Below are positions 1 to 12,207 of a stretch of DNA of 64,000 nucleotides, piece after piece. The translations under genes were made by a program, and so were the position numbers. Within the stretch, counting starts at the first letter, position 1. Each line of letters starts with the position of its first letter. The notes beneath the pieces are model-generated. The model made no database searches. It was not told where the DNA came from and worked only from the letters and a program-made list of their open reading frames with translations. This DNA is from Drosophila persimilis. Taxonomy: Eukaryota > Arthropoda > Insecta > Diptera > Drosophilidae. The stretch spans positions 5,766,001 through 5,830,000 of the forward strand of contig NW_020825312.1 in NCBI RefSeq assembly GCF_003286085.1. Reading direction: 5' to 3'.

Positions 1-3000
1 ATCCTGCGACACCAACATCCTGCTGCACTTAACCCATATTCCAGGCCGAGCTGCTCTTTACCGCTCGCTCTGGTTGGTGGCATTGCCAGAAAAAGGCATA
101 ATTTGCACGCATTCGTTTAGTCATTTTCATAAATTACGCCTTGCTCGTACTCGTACTCGCACTCGAACAAGGGAAAGCGAAAGAGAAAGAAAGTGGGAGA
201 GTGTCTGAGAGAAATCCCTTCCTGCATGCCTGCCACGAACCTATCATTATCGAGCTCTGTTTTTCGTCCTTGTTTCCACCTCGAACGCAATGCATTTTCA
301 ATGATCCAATGAAAGCGGAGATTTTTGTTTGTGTAAATGAAATATGGAATATTATGGAAATTTCGGGCTGGTAGAAACTTAATACGAGTATATCTCGGCC
401 GCATCGCCTGAAATGCATGATATTGAGAAGGGATAAATATATTATAAACTGGACCGTGATTTATAGGAATGGGGAAGTAAGAAAAATAATACGACGAGAA
501 TCGGATGGACTTCACAGATAAAATAGAGCTTTTGAAGGGTAGACATTGTATAGGGTAGGACATGCTAAAAAATATGATACGAGGATGTTTGCATAGAAAT
601 ATATTTGAGTAAGAGAAAACTACTCGAAATTATCTCGAAACTTTTCGTCAAACCATTCTCATCCTGTTCCACTTGAGTGTTCACCAGACTCTTCTCCAAT
701 CGAACCGAAAATTGAGAGATAATGAAAACATTACTGGAACAAACATTCAAAAACGGAGAACAAAAAAAAAACGAATTCCGTTCTGCTTGGGGGGCGGAAT
801 GGCGGAGGTTCCAGTTCCCTGGCCTGCAGGATGAGGATGAGGGCGGGGAGGGGTCATGGGCCAGACCCGCCCTCGGTTCGCTGCACATTCAAGCGCATTC
901 AAGTGTGCTTGCAACAATGCAACACTGTGCCACCGAAGTGGCAGGCGGGGACGTGAACCGTAGAACGGGGAACGAGGAGCAGGGAACAGGGAACAGGGAG
1001 CGGGGAACGTGCCCCACAAGTGGAGCAGGGAGTCAGGGAGGCACAGTGGATGTGGCAGGACAATGGATCGGATCTGTTGGATCGGTTCCGGGAATGCAGT
1101 TCCGGCAAAATTCAGTTTGATGTGATGCCAAGAAAATTGTTGTAAAATAATTGAGATGACGGTTTTCTCAGTTTCGGGCAAATCTCTTCCACTCGAGTTG
1201 TGCTGCCGGCGGACGCACAGTGGGTGTTTTGCCATTGTGACCACTGTGAACGCCCCGCGCCACCCTTGCCTCGTGCCAGATGCAGCTTTGGTACAGCTAC
1301 AGCTACAGCTACAGTTACAGATACAATGGATGCGGATAAACAAGAGGGAAGAGAAAGCAACACTTGAAACAATAATAATAACACAATCAAGTGCCTGTTC
1401 ACACACGTTCTCTGTCTGTCTCTGTCTATGTCTCCCAATGTGGGTGTGCGTGCGTGTCCGTATCTGTGTGGCACTCTGAGTGCACACATATGCATTCCAC
1501 CTGAATGCATTACGTATACGCCACCTGCACCTCCACCTCCACCTCCGCCTCCCCGCACACAGCACATTTCTTTTCACACATGCATGTGTACTAGTGTACT
1601 CGCATGCCCATGCCGATGACCCAGGAAAGGGCAGGCCATCCACATCCCCATCCACATCCATCCATCCATCCTTTTGTTGGTAAGCCTTGAAGCCATCGTC
1701 CTCCATAGCCTCCCCCACATCTTCCACTCGCCACTCCTCCTCTGCCGACGCTGAGACGTGAACAACATTCTGCAACAATGAGGGAGTCATCAGCAGCCAG
1801 GGTTCGCCAGGTGAGGGCGGCGGTGTTTGCTGCCCTGTCTGTGTTTGCTTTGGGTAATCATCTTCAAGCGACCACTGCACATCGCCTACTGTCCGACGTG
1901 TGGTCGTGGTCGTGGTCCTGGTCCAAGTCAAGCAGTCAGCAGCAGCTAGATGAAAGACAGTCCACAACTCCTTGGGATAAAGGCCAATCATAAATCTCAT
2001 TCTCATTCCCTCCCCCACGCGAAGAGGGACAGAGGGAAGCCATCATGTCAGAGTCCGGTGGTGGCTGCTGGCTGCGGGATGCTGGACGTGCAGCGATCCT
2101 GTGCAGCCTCCCTGTGAATGGATGATCCATGTCTGTGTGTTAGAACTAAAGATACTTACTCGTACATCTAACGGACCTTCCTTCATTCGTATTCACTCGA
2201 AATTCATTGAATACTATATACATATCTTTAAAGTTCGTTTAAGGATTGCTTTTTGCCCAGTTTTGCAATGGTTCTGTTGCTTAAGATCAGATCTCAAAAG
2301 CAGATATATCCACATATGTATGTATGTATGTCTATAGTATCAATGAGCCGATTCAGTAATCCGCTGCAAGCACGGCTCTCTTTTTTTTGTTGACTTTTCT
2401 TTTACGAGTAGAGTACACATTTGAATTTCATTTTCAGATTTCCCTCTGTTCGATTCCGTTTTCAATCTCAGTTTCTTTATCAATTAAGCTTCCTTTGCGT
2501 TTGCTTTGGAGGTGGAGTGGTGAGAGTGGGGGCGGGAGCGGGAGCGGGAGGCAGAGAGACGAACTCTCTTAGTTGCAGTGGTCCTCTCCATCGGCCTTGG
2601 CAGGGTTTCCTTTGCCTTTTGGCGAAAGAAATAAAAGCAGGCCAGGATCAAAGGCTGTCCATGCCTGCAGCTATAGCAATATCCTTCCATATATGTATGC
2701 AATTTCTGAAATTTATTTGGCATCCCAGTGGCAGCCAGGCAGCCCCTCTGCTCCTCCAAGAGTGTGTATGGGGCAAAGTCAAGTTTGCAAAATGTTGCCA
2801 GCCAACACCTTCTAATAGTTTTTCTTTGGAGCTCCGTCCTCTGCTTTTCGCTTTCAATGGCAGCCACTGCTGACACCATTCTGGATCCAGATCCATAGGT
2901 CGGGGTAGGGTCCATGTGTGTCTGTGGCTGAGTCCGGGTCCTTGCCGAAGAGCTGAAAATTAAAAATGTGTATAAAATAACTTTTGCCCTTTGACTTTTG

Positions 3001-4240
3001 ACGCCGTTATGCATTTTTGTGCAAGCACTTGGCATCTCTCGTTCGTCCTTTGGCCGCACTTTCGGTGAAACGGAGCAAAAGGGAGTTCTTAAGGCTAAAG
3101 GAAGTAAAGCCAGAGACGTGCCGCCGCGTGCCATGAATTTCATAAACCAACTCCCTCTACTCAACTCAACTAAACTCAACTCCACTCCACTCCACTCCAC
3201 TCCACTGTACTCCCTGTTTAGCCATTCCTCTTCGTGGCTTAAGCGAGTTGCTGCTGGTTGGCTGTAATAAAGCTGCGGCCACAGTGGAGAAATATGTATC
3301 TGCAGTCGAAATTCATATCAATTACACGCTGAATTACGACGCTGTGGTACAGTTGTTGTTGCCGAGTGTCACTTCCAGAAGCGAAGCGGCTGCGGCATCC
3401 GTATGCTGCCACTGACTGACTGACATTCCCCACATCTCACATCCCATTTCCCACATCCCACATGAAGCTGCCCGACACAACCTCAAACACATGACACAAC
3501 CAATGCAGAACGTGGACCGGGACCTGATGGATTATGAAAACTATTCTGATGAAAAGAAGCTCAGGCCTAGCTAATGGACAGGCGTCGTCGTGCTGTAAAA
3601 TGAATATGCAGATGGAGCTCAACACTCAAAAGCTTCACTGGTTCTAAAGGTTCTAACGGTTTGCCAAAGCCAAAGCCAAATCCAAAGCCATGCTGGAGGT
3701 GGGGGAGTTCATTAACTGACTTTGGTTATTTTTAGCATCATCCTGGAAGGATGAATACCGTGATACCATTGATAGATAAGCCGTGGGCGGTTCCTTTCGC
3801 CCGGAGCTGGAATCAGGCCTCTCAGGGGGTCGGTGGGCGAAACTTAGTCAATAAATGTGTTAGCAACCCCGCAAAAAATAAATGTCTGGTGTACAGGAAA
3901 CAATTATGGAGCACGAAGCACACGAAAGTACTGAAAGCCAAGTCGCACCACAGTGGTGTGGACCAAAGGGGCTCCAACCGCGAAGGATTCTATTCTGAAG
4001 CTTTCCAAATTGTACATTCATCGGAGAGAAACTGCGGAGAGAAATTTTCTTTTTCATTGAACTAGAATAGCTATTACTTCAAAATATTACTTTTTCATTC
4101 CTTTTTATAACATTTCGTAACGCCAGAATGGAAGTGCACATACACAAAATAGGGCCAACGAATTCACTCGCGAATATAAACTTTTTTCACTTTTTATTTG
4201 CCCAATAAGCAGACGCTGAAGAAGTTTCGAGAAACACAGA
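1..4240. other. Noncoding stretch with simple repeats
   Basis: I see no supportable gene. The first 120 bases are open in one frame, but no splice site or family match supports an exon. Simple repeats include GGGAACA-like units near 960-1005, CTACAG units near 1291-1325, CCACCT units near 1519-1552, a CATCC run near 1640-1675 and a CTCAA/CTCCA run at 3158-3207. Long open frames here, including a 423-codon minus-strand one over 747-2018, are made largely of low-complexity sequence and look fortuitous. Confidence 0.6.
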
Positions 4241-4241
4241 T

Positions 4242-4450
4242 TAGTGTGACCACCAAAGGCATCTTGGTAAATACCATTTTTAAATCCCAAACAAAAACGA
4301 ATGCATCGATAAATTACCTAAATTGGAAAACCCATATGCTTAACAATATTAAAATTAATACTTCTATAGAAACAAAAGTGTTCCAAATAGCTTTGGACAA
4401 GTTTTTCTTGCCCACACGGCTGCGAAAATGCTTACCGAAAATATCGATGC
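4242..4450. promoter_or_regulatory. Housekeeping-type core promoter region (Ohler motif 1 plus DRE-like boxes)
   Basis: TAGTGTGACCA at 4242-4252 is a perfect match to Ohler motif 1 read on the minus strand (TGGTCACACTA). ATCGATAA at 4305-4312 and TATCGATG at 4442-4449 resemble the DRE box bound by DREF and BEAF-32. This combination marks TATA-less housekeeping promoters in Drosophila. Motif 1 is usually directional, so its minus orientation could mean a divergent promoter serving a leftward transcript as well as the small plus-strand gene starting at 4560. No convincing leftward coding frame was found. Confidence 0.5.
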
Positions 4451-4559
4451 TAGCATAGAGACTGTGCGATAGTTTTAATCGCAAAGATCGAAAATAAATG
4501 AACGAGCTGGCATTACCCGCAAGTAATAAATACAAAGAAAATTATTTTGTACAATAAAA

Positions 4560-4850
4560 ATGTCGGGTGGATTCAGACACTGGATTTTGGAAGAAGAGCG
4601 GATATCCTGGACAAACGCAAAAGCGGAAATTGAACAGCTCTTCGGCAGAGTGGATCGTACTTTACAGACCGTTCAGACGCTCATTACTGAGGTGGCAAAG
4701 CCGCGCATGCCCCTAAAGCGTCGCAGCGCACGCATCGAACATTTGCCCGCGAAGATTGCCAAGATGTCCAAGGAACAGTCGAAGCCCGTCAACTCTGTGG
4801 CCGAGGAAGCGCTAATGTCGGTGGATGTCGAAATGGAGTCCACTCCGTAG
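4560..4850 (+). CDS. Small single-exon gene, 96-residue nuclear-type coiled-coil protein of unknown family
   Basis: ATG at 4560 sits in a strong Drosophila start context (ATAAAAATG) about 300 bases downstream of motif 1/DRE boxes, and the frame closes with TAG at 4848-4850. The protein starts MSGGFRHWILEEER. Residues about 15-45 have coiled-coil character (KAEIEQLFGRVDRTLQTVQTL). Residues about 47-68 are basic with a possible bipartite nuclear signal (PLKRRSARIEH...AKIAK). The C-terminus is acidic (VDVEMESTP). I do not recognise the family. A small chromatin, kinetochore or complex subunit is conceivable, but that is inference only. The promoter words suggest constitutive expression. No canonical AATAAA follows closely; an AT-rich stretch near 4925-4945 could hold the 3' end. 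Confidence 0.55.
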   Translation: MSGGFRHWILEEERISWTNAKAEIEQLFGRVDRTLQTVQTLITEVAKPRMPLKRRSARIEHLPAKIAKMSKEQSKPVNSVAEEALMSVDVEMESTP

Positions 4851-7800
4851 TGTGTGGACTGGCTTACTAATTTATCGCTAAGCGTGAAGTAAAATTCAAC
4901 AAATGGCAGGGTCTGTCGTAAAGTCTTAAATACAAATTTTATTTGTGATTTGTGTTGCTTGTGATTTGTTTTATTCAGCTGTATAGTTGTTCTTGTGCGT
5001 ATCTCGCTGCAGTATCCGTATTCGTATAGGCCTTGATGCTAGCCTTCATTCCTGTTCTCTGTGGCATCTGTGCTTCCGGGTTGACGAGCTGTGATTGGCA
5101 GACGCCGCAGTTTATCTTGACGCGGAGTGTGCCCCCGTGTGACGGGGTGCGCCGTGCGCCTCTGTTCTGCTGCACGGACTTTCTGCTCGACACACAAGTA
5201 CGAGCGAGTATCTGTGTGCTGTTTACACTGCCGGTGCGGCGCCTGATGATGAGGCCTCGGGTGCGAGCGCGAGCGCGGGTGCGGGTGCAAAAGTGTGTCT
5301 GTGTCTGTGTGTGTATCTGTGTTCTGGGCCCATGTTCTGTGTTAGTAATGAGGTTGTTTTTGCATGTTTAGTCATAATACAAAATTTTGAGCTGTAACGT
5401 TGCGCGCTTTATGTGGATCTATGGGGAACAGCGCTGCTGATGGAGCGTCAGCGGCTCAGGAAGCGGGCGAATGGGGATGTGTAAATGGGCTGGTGGGGGG
5501 ATGGTAATGGTTCCTGTGTATTTCTCAATGCATTTCGCATTTTGACATGTAATTAAACGTTTTGCGGTTGACAACGTGTAACGGTGAAGAGAGCTTGTGG
5601 TTTCCAGAGTCATTTCATTTGTCATTGGATATGGCTACCATCCGATCTGGTTCTGACTCTGGCATCATACCCCTCCACAGCCTCCTTCGCCACCACATCA
5701 TCAGGCACGTAGCACATGCATATACATATGTATCTATCTGCTACAGTCACAGCCGGTGTCTCTTTTGGCCCATAACTATTGTGGCTAGAACAATAAAACT
5801 CAACAGAACGATTTATGACGTAGGAAATGCTGATAGAGAAACCGACAAAACGACAAATTTCGAATTGAAATCAAATCAAATCCCATTCGAAAGTGCAATA
5901 GCAACCACGCCTAACACACAACCCACAGCACATACATCCATACAGACACATCTGGCTATGACGGACAGTGTATCTTATAGGCCCCATTTCCATTCCAAGG
6001 ACTAATGGTGATGGCCTTTGAAAACCTTTGAATACTCATCAGCAATTCGCTGGATCCGATCCGTGGATCCACCGACGATCCGGTGGTTATATCGGAAGTA
6101 GAAACGGAACATTGGTGTTTCCATATAAAGTGCATATGTATATCAAATATAGATATGTACGCATAATGATTGAGCATTCAAACTGTCCGAAATTTCTTGA
6201 TTAGTTGCAAGAACAAGTGCTTGATCGATGGCGCGGGCTTCAGGGAGTAGCCCTGCTTTCGTTCCAATTACATCGTTTCCTTTGTGAAGGAACCGATTTT
6301 TATGAAAGGATGATTTCCGTAGTGGGTGGTGTCCCAGCTGGCTCTACACCTCCTTCGGAAGTCTCTGTGGTAGTGCGAGTATTATTATCTCTTTGAGGTC
6401 ATTTCTGAAGTGAAATTCTTAGACTGCAATTAATTTAAGGCGTCGTCTGATGGAACAGCTGAAACGAGGGGCAAAGTTTTTGTGGCAAGGAGAGAACGAG
6501 GACGTAGACGAGGCTGGGACTGTGGTCGTGAAAAGTTTTGGGGGGAAATGAGGAAAATAACGTACTTTTAGGGCAATGCAGCTCGAGTTAACTCAATATT
6601 TTCTTGGATCCTTGTGGCATTTCGTACTCGTACTTGAGCATGCATATGAAAATGCTGCCGCCTGCCGCCTCGCCTCACAGCTAGGCTTTAATGCCCCACT
6701 TTGCATGCCCCTGCAGCTGGTAGGTGGAAATGGAGATGGAGATTGGGAGTGGAAGTGGAAGTGGCAGTGGAAGGGGTGGGGTGGGGCAACATTCAGTCGC
6801 TTGCGTTGCCCATTCATTCATTCATTCGTTTCCCCATTTCACCCGCTCACTTTTCTTTCTCCTTCCCCGAATTGTTAAAATGGAGCATGCAAAATAATTG
6901 CGTACATACCCCACCCCCACCCCCAGCACCAACCACACCACACCCCCCTCCCCAAACACCACTCAAGCACCACAGCACTAACCGGCAGCAGTCCTGTTGT
7001 CCCCCACTTTATGCAACATTTTGCCAGGCATATAATATTTTGCTCTTAATTCGTTAGCAAAGTTTCCTCGCAGGCAATGTGCGGCCTGCACTTTAAAACT
7101 GCAATTGATGCTGAGAAATTTTTGCATTGCATTTAGGCCTAGCCACACGGGTGGGGCAACGAGCAGCGGGCACCGGGCAGCACCCATCATGCTGCCATGC
7201 ACTATGCACGATGCACCACCACTTGCTGGAGAGAGGTGGAGGTGGAGGTGGCAGCGACAGCAAAAGAGAAATGCCTATTTGATTATCTTTCGGGTCGGGC
7301 TTTGGCTTTGGGCCAACAAAGCCATACAAATGGATGCCACAAATATGCATTTTGTAGACCAAAATGTTCATTTTCCATGGGAGCAAAACCAGAGAGAAAT
7401 GTGGTGTCCAAGGACTGGCCGGAGTCACTGCACCGTCACCCTCCCAGGACTGACTTCACTTGAATCCCAAAATGCAGTTCCATTCGATTAGGCTCTGTTT
7501 AGTTTACTGCAGGAGCAAAAGTACTTCAAAGACGGTCCTTCGCAGCGCCTTGCATCAGCCGCTGTATTATATGTATTGACCCGTTTGAATATTCTAAAAG
7601 CTTCAGCTATACGGTAAAGGATTGAAGCTATCCCTGACAGAGAAAACAAGTTAAAACAGGGAACCACACCATTTACATACTTCCATAAATTATAATTTTG
7701 TATTTTCATTCTAAGAATGCGTTAGCAGAACTTCAAGTGGTTCGTTCTTCTCCAGCAAGAAATTTATAGACACTACGAGTATCAAGTGCCTGTATAGATA

Positions 7801-7940
7801 TTGAGTTTGAATCCATTCGATTGAGGTAAACATGCTGAAATTCCGCAGATTAAATAGAGATTCAACAAAATACAGCAGAACTACATTCTGTTCATAGGAA
7901 TTTCCGTCGGTAGTTTGAGTGCTAAGTTTTGAAGAAATTT
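4851..7940. other. Noncoding stretch
   Basis: No gene is supported. It contains G/T-rich and GCGAGC-type repeats near 5265-5330, GGAAGTGG-like purine repeats at 6722-6778, C-rich CACCC runs near 6905-6960 and a GGTGGA run near 7236-7250. Sequence from about 7500 onward has few microsatellites and grades into the transposon-derived block. Confidence 0.55.
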
Positions 7941-7941
7941 A

Positions 7942-8307
7942 TTGAAGAGTCCGAATAGGAGTCGAAGAGCGCCTCTCTCTTTTTCGGCCGTTGAGAACTG
8001 CTCCTGTAAGACTAGTCTCGTCCTGCTGTTCTTCGCCAACGAGGATTTGAACGTCTTGAAATATCTTAAATGGAACAAACGCCAGCAAGCACATAGAGCA
8101 CTTCCACCCTCTTCGTTTCTTCGTCTCGCTTTTGAGTATGAGGCAAATATTGAATATTCCGCTCACCCGAAAGTGCTGCTTGGTGCTATGGACGAAGCAT
8201 GTGCCCAGTGTCATCTGCTCAAATTCAAACAAGTGTCAGGTAAGTCTTGCGTATTAGGAAAAGTACAGCTACCTAAAATTGAAACAGTTTCTTATCGGCC
8301 CAGATAA
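7942..8307 (+). mobile_element. Helitron fragment (N-terminal part of the Rep/helicase protein)
   Basis: An uninterrupted plus-strand frame covers about 121 codons. Its second half matches the segment that precedes the Helitron Rep domain in insect Helitrons: FEYEANIEYSAHPKVLLG, then MDEACAQCHLLKFK, then GKSCVLGKVQLP. In typical copies this reads as Y-N-I-Y-S-HPKV followed by a Cys-x2-Cys module and a CCxxGKVxLP motif. Here one cysteine of the CC pair is replaced (SCVLGKV), and the frame stops soon afterwards, so the HUH nuclease and helicase domains are missing. The first half is low in similarity and may be flanking sequence. A GTAAGT sits inside the frame near 8240. The fragment directly abuts the 1-kb tandem duplication. 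The assignment rests on motif recall, not on a search. Confidence 0.75.
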
Positions 8308-8321
8308 AGGTTAAAATCATC

Positions 8322-9322
8322 GAACATCATCGGAGCAACAGAAATAGATCACCATACTGCGTTAAGGGGTTTGCTAGGTCAGCTACGATATAACATATAA
8401 GAACACAATTTTTGGTTTCTCTCTATCTAGTAGAGTATTCTCTGGCTGTCTTGTAACGTCCAAGGTTCATTCGCCTAAAATCCCACGGATCCGTTGATAT
8501 TCTAGGTGATTGGTCGCGGATTCGCGTGATCTTTCGATTCGCCTAAATCTTAAAGCCAATTGCACTTCACATAACTCGACGCAACCCTGTTTGTTTGTCC
8601 TCTGATACCAGATAACTTGGCTAAACAATCTACAAGAAGGGGTTGTACCCGATCAGCAGAGCGAGTATAGGTGGTTTGATTAATGGTGGAGTTGTCTGGG
8701 GGGACTCTCTGGCGTCAGCTAGCGTATCTTCCTGGGGGGGACTTACTGCTAAAACAAGAAAGTCAGAACAAACCAAATTCTGGATTCTTGTTAATGCCTA
8801 TCATAAACGCTTTATCGTCTTGATACTGGAATTTATACTGGTATTGCAGTGCTGAGAATTCCTACCTATTCTGTATTCTAATGCCTAGACATATTCTTGG
8901 ACTTCTGCTCTTTTTTCACGCTTTACTTTCGGTGGCAATCATATAAAAAAACAAGCTAATAAATATATACCTTGTTGGTACATTTGGCTGTGTCGTAGGC
9001 ACTCCCTCTTCATGTCTGCCGAAGGCCTTCGTCGTTGCGATGAGGTTTGAGGTTTTCTCAGTTTTGGCACTAATTCAAAACGAATGATTATTTATTTGAG
9101 GCACCACGTATTTTCTACATTTCGAGCAACTTGCGCGTTCAATCCATTATTTTTGCATTTGTTTGGATTTCCTCTTTGCGTGCTTCTTACCCTTTTTTTT
9201 ATTGCTCTACGTTTCTTTACTCTCGTTCGGTTTGACCAGACACAAAAAGAGAAGAACAACAAAACACAAATATGCTTCCGTTGTGGAGTCGACTATGGAA
9301 TACTCTGTTATGGGTATCCTGG
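8322..9322 (+). repeat. Copy 1 of a 1-kb direct tandem repeat
   Basis: This 1001-base unit begins GAACATCATCGGAGC and is followed immediately by a second copy with an offset of 1001 bases. Every segment I compared is identical, including a 70-codon open frame at 8643-8855 matching 9644-9856. The unit shows no recognised coding domain. It contains GGATCC, a CTGGGGGGGACT run and an A-rich AAAAAAAC stretch. The junction with the Helitron fragment suggests it is transposon sequence or sequence captured by one. Confidence 0.95.
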
Positions 9323-10320
9323 GAACATCATCGGAGCAACAGAAATAGATCACCATACTGCGTTAAGGGGTTTGCTAGGTCAGCTACGATATAACATATA
9401 AGAACACAATTTTTGGTTTCTCTCTATCTAGTAGAGTATTCTCTGGCTGTCTTGTAACGTCCAAGGTTCATTCGCCTAAAATCCCACGGATCCGTTGATA
9501 TTCTAGGTGATTGGTCGCGGATTCGCGTGATCTTTCGATTCGCCTAAATCTTAAAGCCAATTGCACTTCACATAACTCGACGCAACCCTGTTTGTTTGTC
9601 CTCTGATACCAGATAACTTGGCTAAACAATCTACAAGAAGGGGTTGTACCCGATCAGCAGAGCGAGTATAGGTGGTTTGATTAATGGTGGAGTTGTCTGG
9701 GGGGACTCTCTGGCGTCAGCTAGCGTATCTTCCTGGGGGGGACTTACTGCTAAAACAAGAAAGTCAGAACAAACCAAATTCTGGATTCTTGTTAATGCCT
9801 ATCATAAACGCTTTATCGTCTTGATACTGGAATTTATACTGGTATTGCAGTGCTGAGAATTCCTACCTATTCTGTATTCTAATGCCTAGACATATTCTTG
9901 GACTTCTGCTCTTTTTTCACGCTTTACTTTCGGTGGCAATCATATAAAAAAACAAGCTAATAAATATATACCTTGTTGGTACATTTGGCTGTGTCGTAGG
10001 CACTCCCTCTTCATGTCTGCCGAAGGCCTTCGTCGTTGCGATGAGGTTTGAGGTTTTCTCAGTTTTGGCACTAATTCAAAACGAATGATTATTTATTTGA
10101 GGCACCACGTATTTTCTACATTTCGAGCAACTTGCGCGTTCAATCCATTATTTTTGCATTTGTTTGGATTTCCTCTTTGCGTGCTTCTTACCCTTTTTTT
10201 TATTGCTCTACGTTTCTTTACTCTCGTTCGGTTTGACCAGACACAAAAAGAGAAGAACAACAAAACACAAATATGCTTCCGTTGTGGAGTCGACTATGGA
10301 ATACTCTGTTATGGGTATCC
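9323..10320 (+). repeat. Copy 2 of the 1-kb direct tandem repeat
   Basis: This is the second unit, lacking only the last three bases (TGG) of copy 1 before sequence changes at 10321. The absence of visible substitutions means a very recent duplication, gene conversion, or an assembly artefact in which two haplotypes or an over-extended repeat were joined. Confidence 0.95.
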
Positions 10321-12090
10321 ACGCTCGCTGAGACTTTAGACGCTACTGTGGATCATGGAGATATTGCCGTTCTGGATGAAATTTGAGGCCTTTGAGACTT
10401 AGACGTCGCTGATGTAAATAGTACCCAATGCTACGATGAAACCGTATGACCTCTTGGTTCTCCGAGCTTCCTTTCCAAACTCAGATCGGGGACACCGAAT
10501 GCCAAGGTTGGAAAAAGGGGCTGCCTGGTTTCTTCACCAACTGTACACTCATCCTACAAATACGTATTTGCACTGATTTGAATTGTTTTCACGTAAATTT
10601 ATTTCCATTTTATTAATGCAAATGCCCGCGGATGTTTTCAATTTACTTGGCTTTTTGGGATACACGTTGCTGACTTTTCCCTGGGGCTGCGCGTTTGTAC
10701 GTCGGCACATTGGAGTGGCTTGGAAGGAAAAACGACGATGGTCAGCCTTCTGCATTGCTCCATGCTCCCAGTAAGATGTCAGAGAAAGAGCGAATGCGAG
10801 CGAAGGAGAGAGAGAGAGATGTCTTCTATTGCCCCTATTAAGTTACGGCGCAACGTAACCTCTGCTCACTGTTCTCACGTCATTGGCAAAACTCGCACTT
10901 TCCCATTATAGATTATTAACTCCATTATACATAATTTGGACGTTGATATGCAATGACTGCATCTTTCAAGTGGCGATGCAATTACTGCACCATCTAGTGG
11001 CCCGTGCGACACCAGCAGAAGGCTGTTACACGCGGATCCCAGGCAAAACGCAGCCCTCCTTCCACCCAACCGACCGGGGGGCACCGTTTTGGGATTATAA
11101 AATGTGACAAACCTTAGGTTTTCTTCGATTGTTATATTCTAACATTTATTCGTTCAATATGAGTCTTATAAAATCGTCGCGACTGTGAATGATAATGTTT
11201 CTAGAATCACAAATGTATCGCCAAGCGACTCTTCAAATATTAAGTATACGTCGGACAAATTTCTCCACCAAAATGATTCCAAAGTTGCTTATTATAAAGC
11301 AGATAAAAAGCACTTAAGAACCTCAGTTAAGCGACAATGACAATATATGTCAAGCTTTGTGAAAGAAAATCGAGGCTTGCACAAGACATTCAAGGCTAAT
11401 TGAGATTTAAATTTGTTTTAAGACAAGCAATATTTTTTTTAATGAAAAAAGTTTAACACCAACTAGAAATCTCTTAATTTTAAATTGGCAAAATTTGGAA
11501 AACTTTAAGATGTTCATTTAAGTTTGTTCCATAGAAACAATGCGTATAGGTTTCAAATTACTTTAGTTGAAAGGGTGTCATCGTCTGTTCGATGAAGGTT
11601 ACGCTAATTACGTTAATGACAGTTTCCTTATTGATTAATTCATTTGGGTTTTCTGGACTCACAAGCTTATCTCGTGTAATCCTTTCAAGACAAAATTCCG
11701 AGGTCGAGTGCCTATTCCTCAATCACATATTCTTTAACTTCTTTGAGCTTAACGGCATTTGAGAACGAGAGATCGAGCTACAGACCCTGAGATCATTTCA
11801 ATTTTGGTGCCTGGCTGGCCGTGTGTGCTGGAAAGCATTATTCCATCACAAATAGTGACTCAGCTCTTCGAACTACGAAAACTAGTCTTGCGATTTCTCT
11901 CTCATGCTATCTCTCTAATGTCATAAATCCATAAGATGCTACAACTACAAACACTTTTCGCAAGTCAATGATTTCTGGCAATCATGAAATATCGCATATC
12001 GGTAGGCATTTATTGTAGTGCTTTCCAGAAATATCACTGGCATTTGCGGTGCCCGCCAGTTGGACAGCAGGGCTACCGTTTGCGGCTTAT
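10321..12090. other. AT-rich stretch with decayed open frames
   Basis: This block differs from most of the window in being AT-rich and nearly free of microsatellites. From 10330 to about 10566 one plus frame is readable with interruptions only by TGA (ETLDATVDHGDIAVLDEI, stop, further coding-like residues). From 11143 to 11340 there is a 65-codon plus frame with no ATG near its start (VNDNVSRITNVSPSDSSN). Neither matches a family I recognise. They may be relics of genes or of transposon coding sequence. Confidence 0.35.
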
Positions 12091-12099
12091 TATATACTT

Positions 12100-12207
12100 T
12101 TCGGTATATTTTGAGGTCGATATGGAATTTTCAGTATATTTGGGGTATATTTTAGTAATTATAAGGTTTATTTCTGAGGGCCAGACGGTATTTGTTTCCG
12201 GTATTTT
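12100..12207 (+). promoter_or_regulatory. Array of Ohler motif-6 boxes
   Basis: The motif-6 consensus KTYRGTATWTTT is matched exactly by TTCGGTATATTT (12100-12111) and TTCAGTATATTT (12130-12141). Close variants are at 12141-12152, 12162-12173, 12184-12195 and around 12196-12207. All lie on the plus strand within about 110 bases. Motif 6 is found just upstream of start sites of broadly expressed TATA-less genes in Drosophila, and its orientation predicts a rightward transcript starting near 12200. Confidence 0.55.

Noticed and set aside
747..2018. 423-codon minus-strand open frame
   Set aside because: It is built from CTACAG, CCACCT and CATCC repeats read antisense, has no domain and mixes unrelated low-complexity blocks.
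3751..4065. 104-codon plus-strand ATG frame
   Set aside because: Poor start context, no promoter upstream, no recognised family. It also overlaps the region expected to be transcribed leftward from the motif-1 box.
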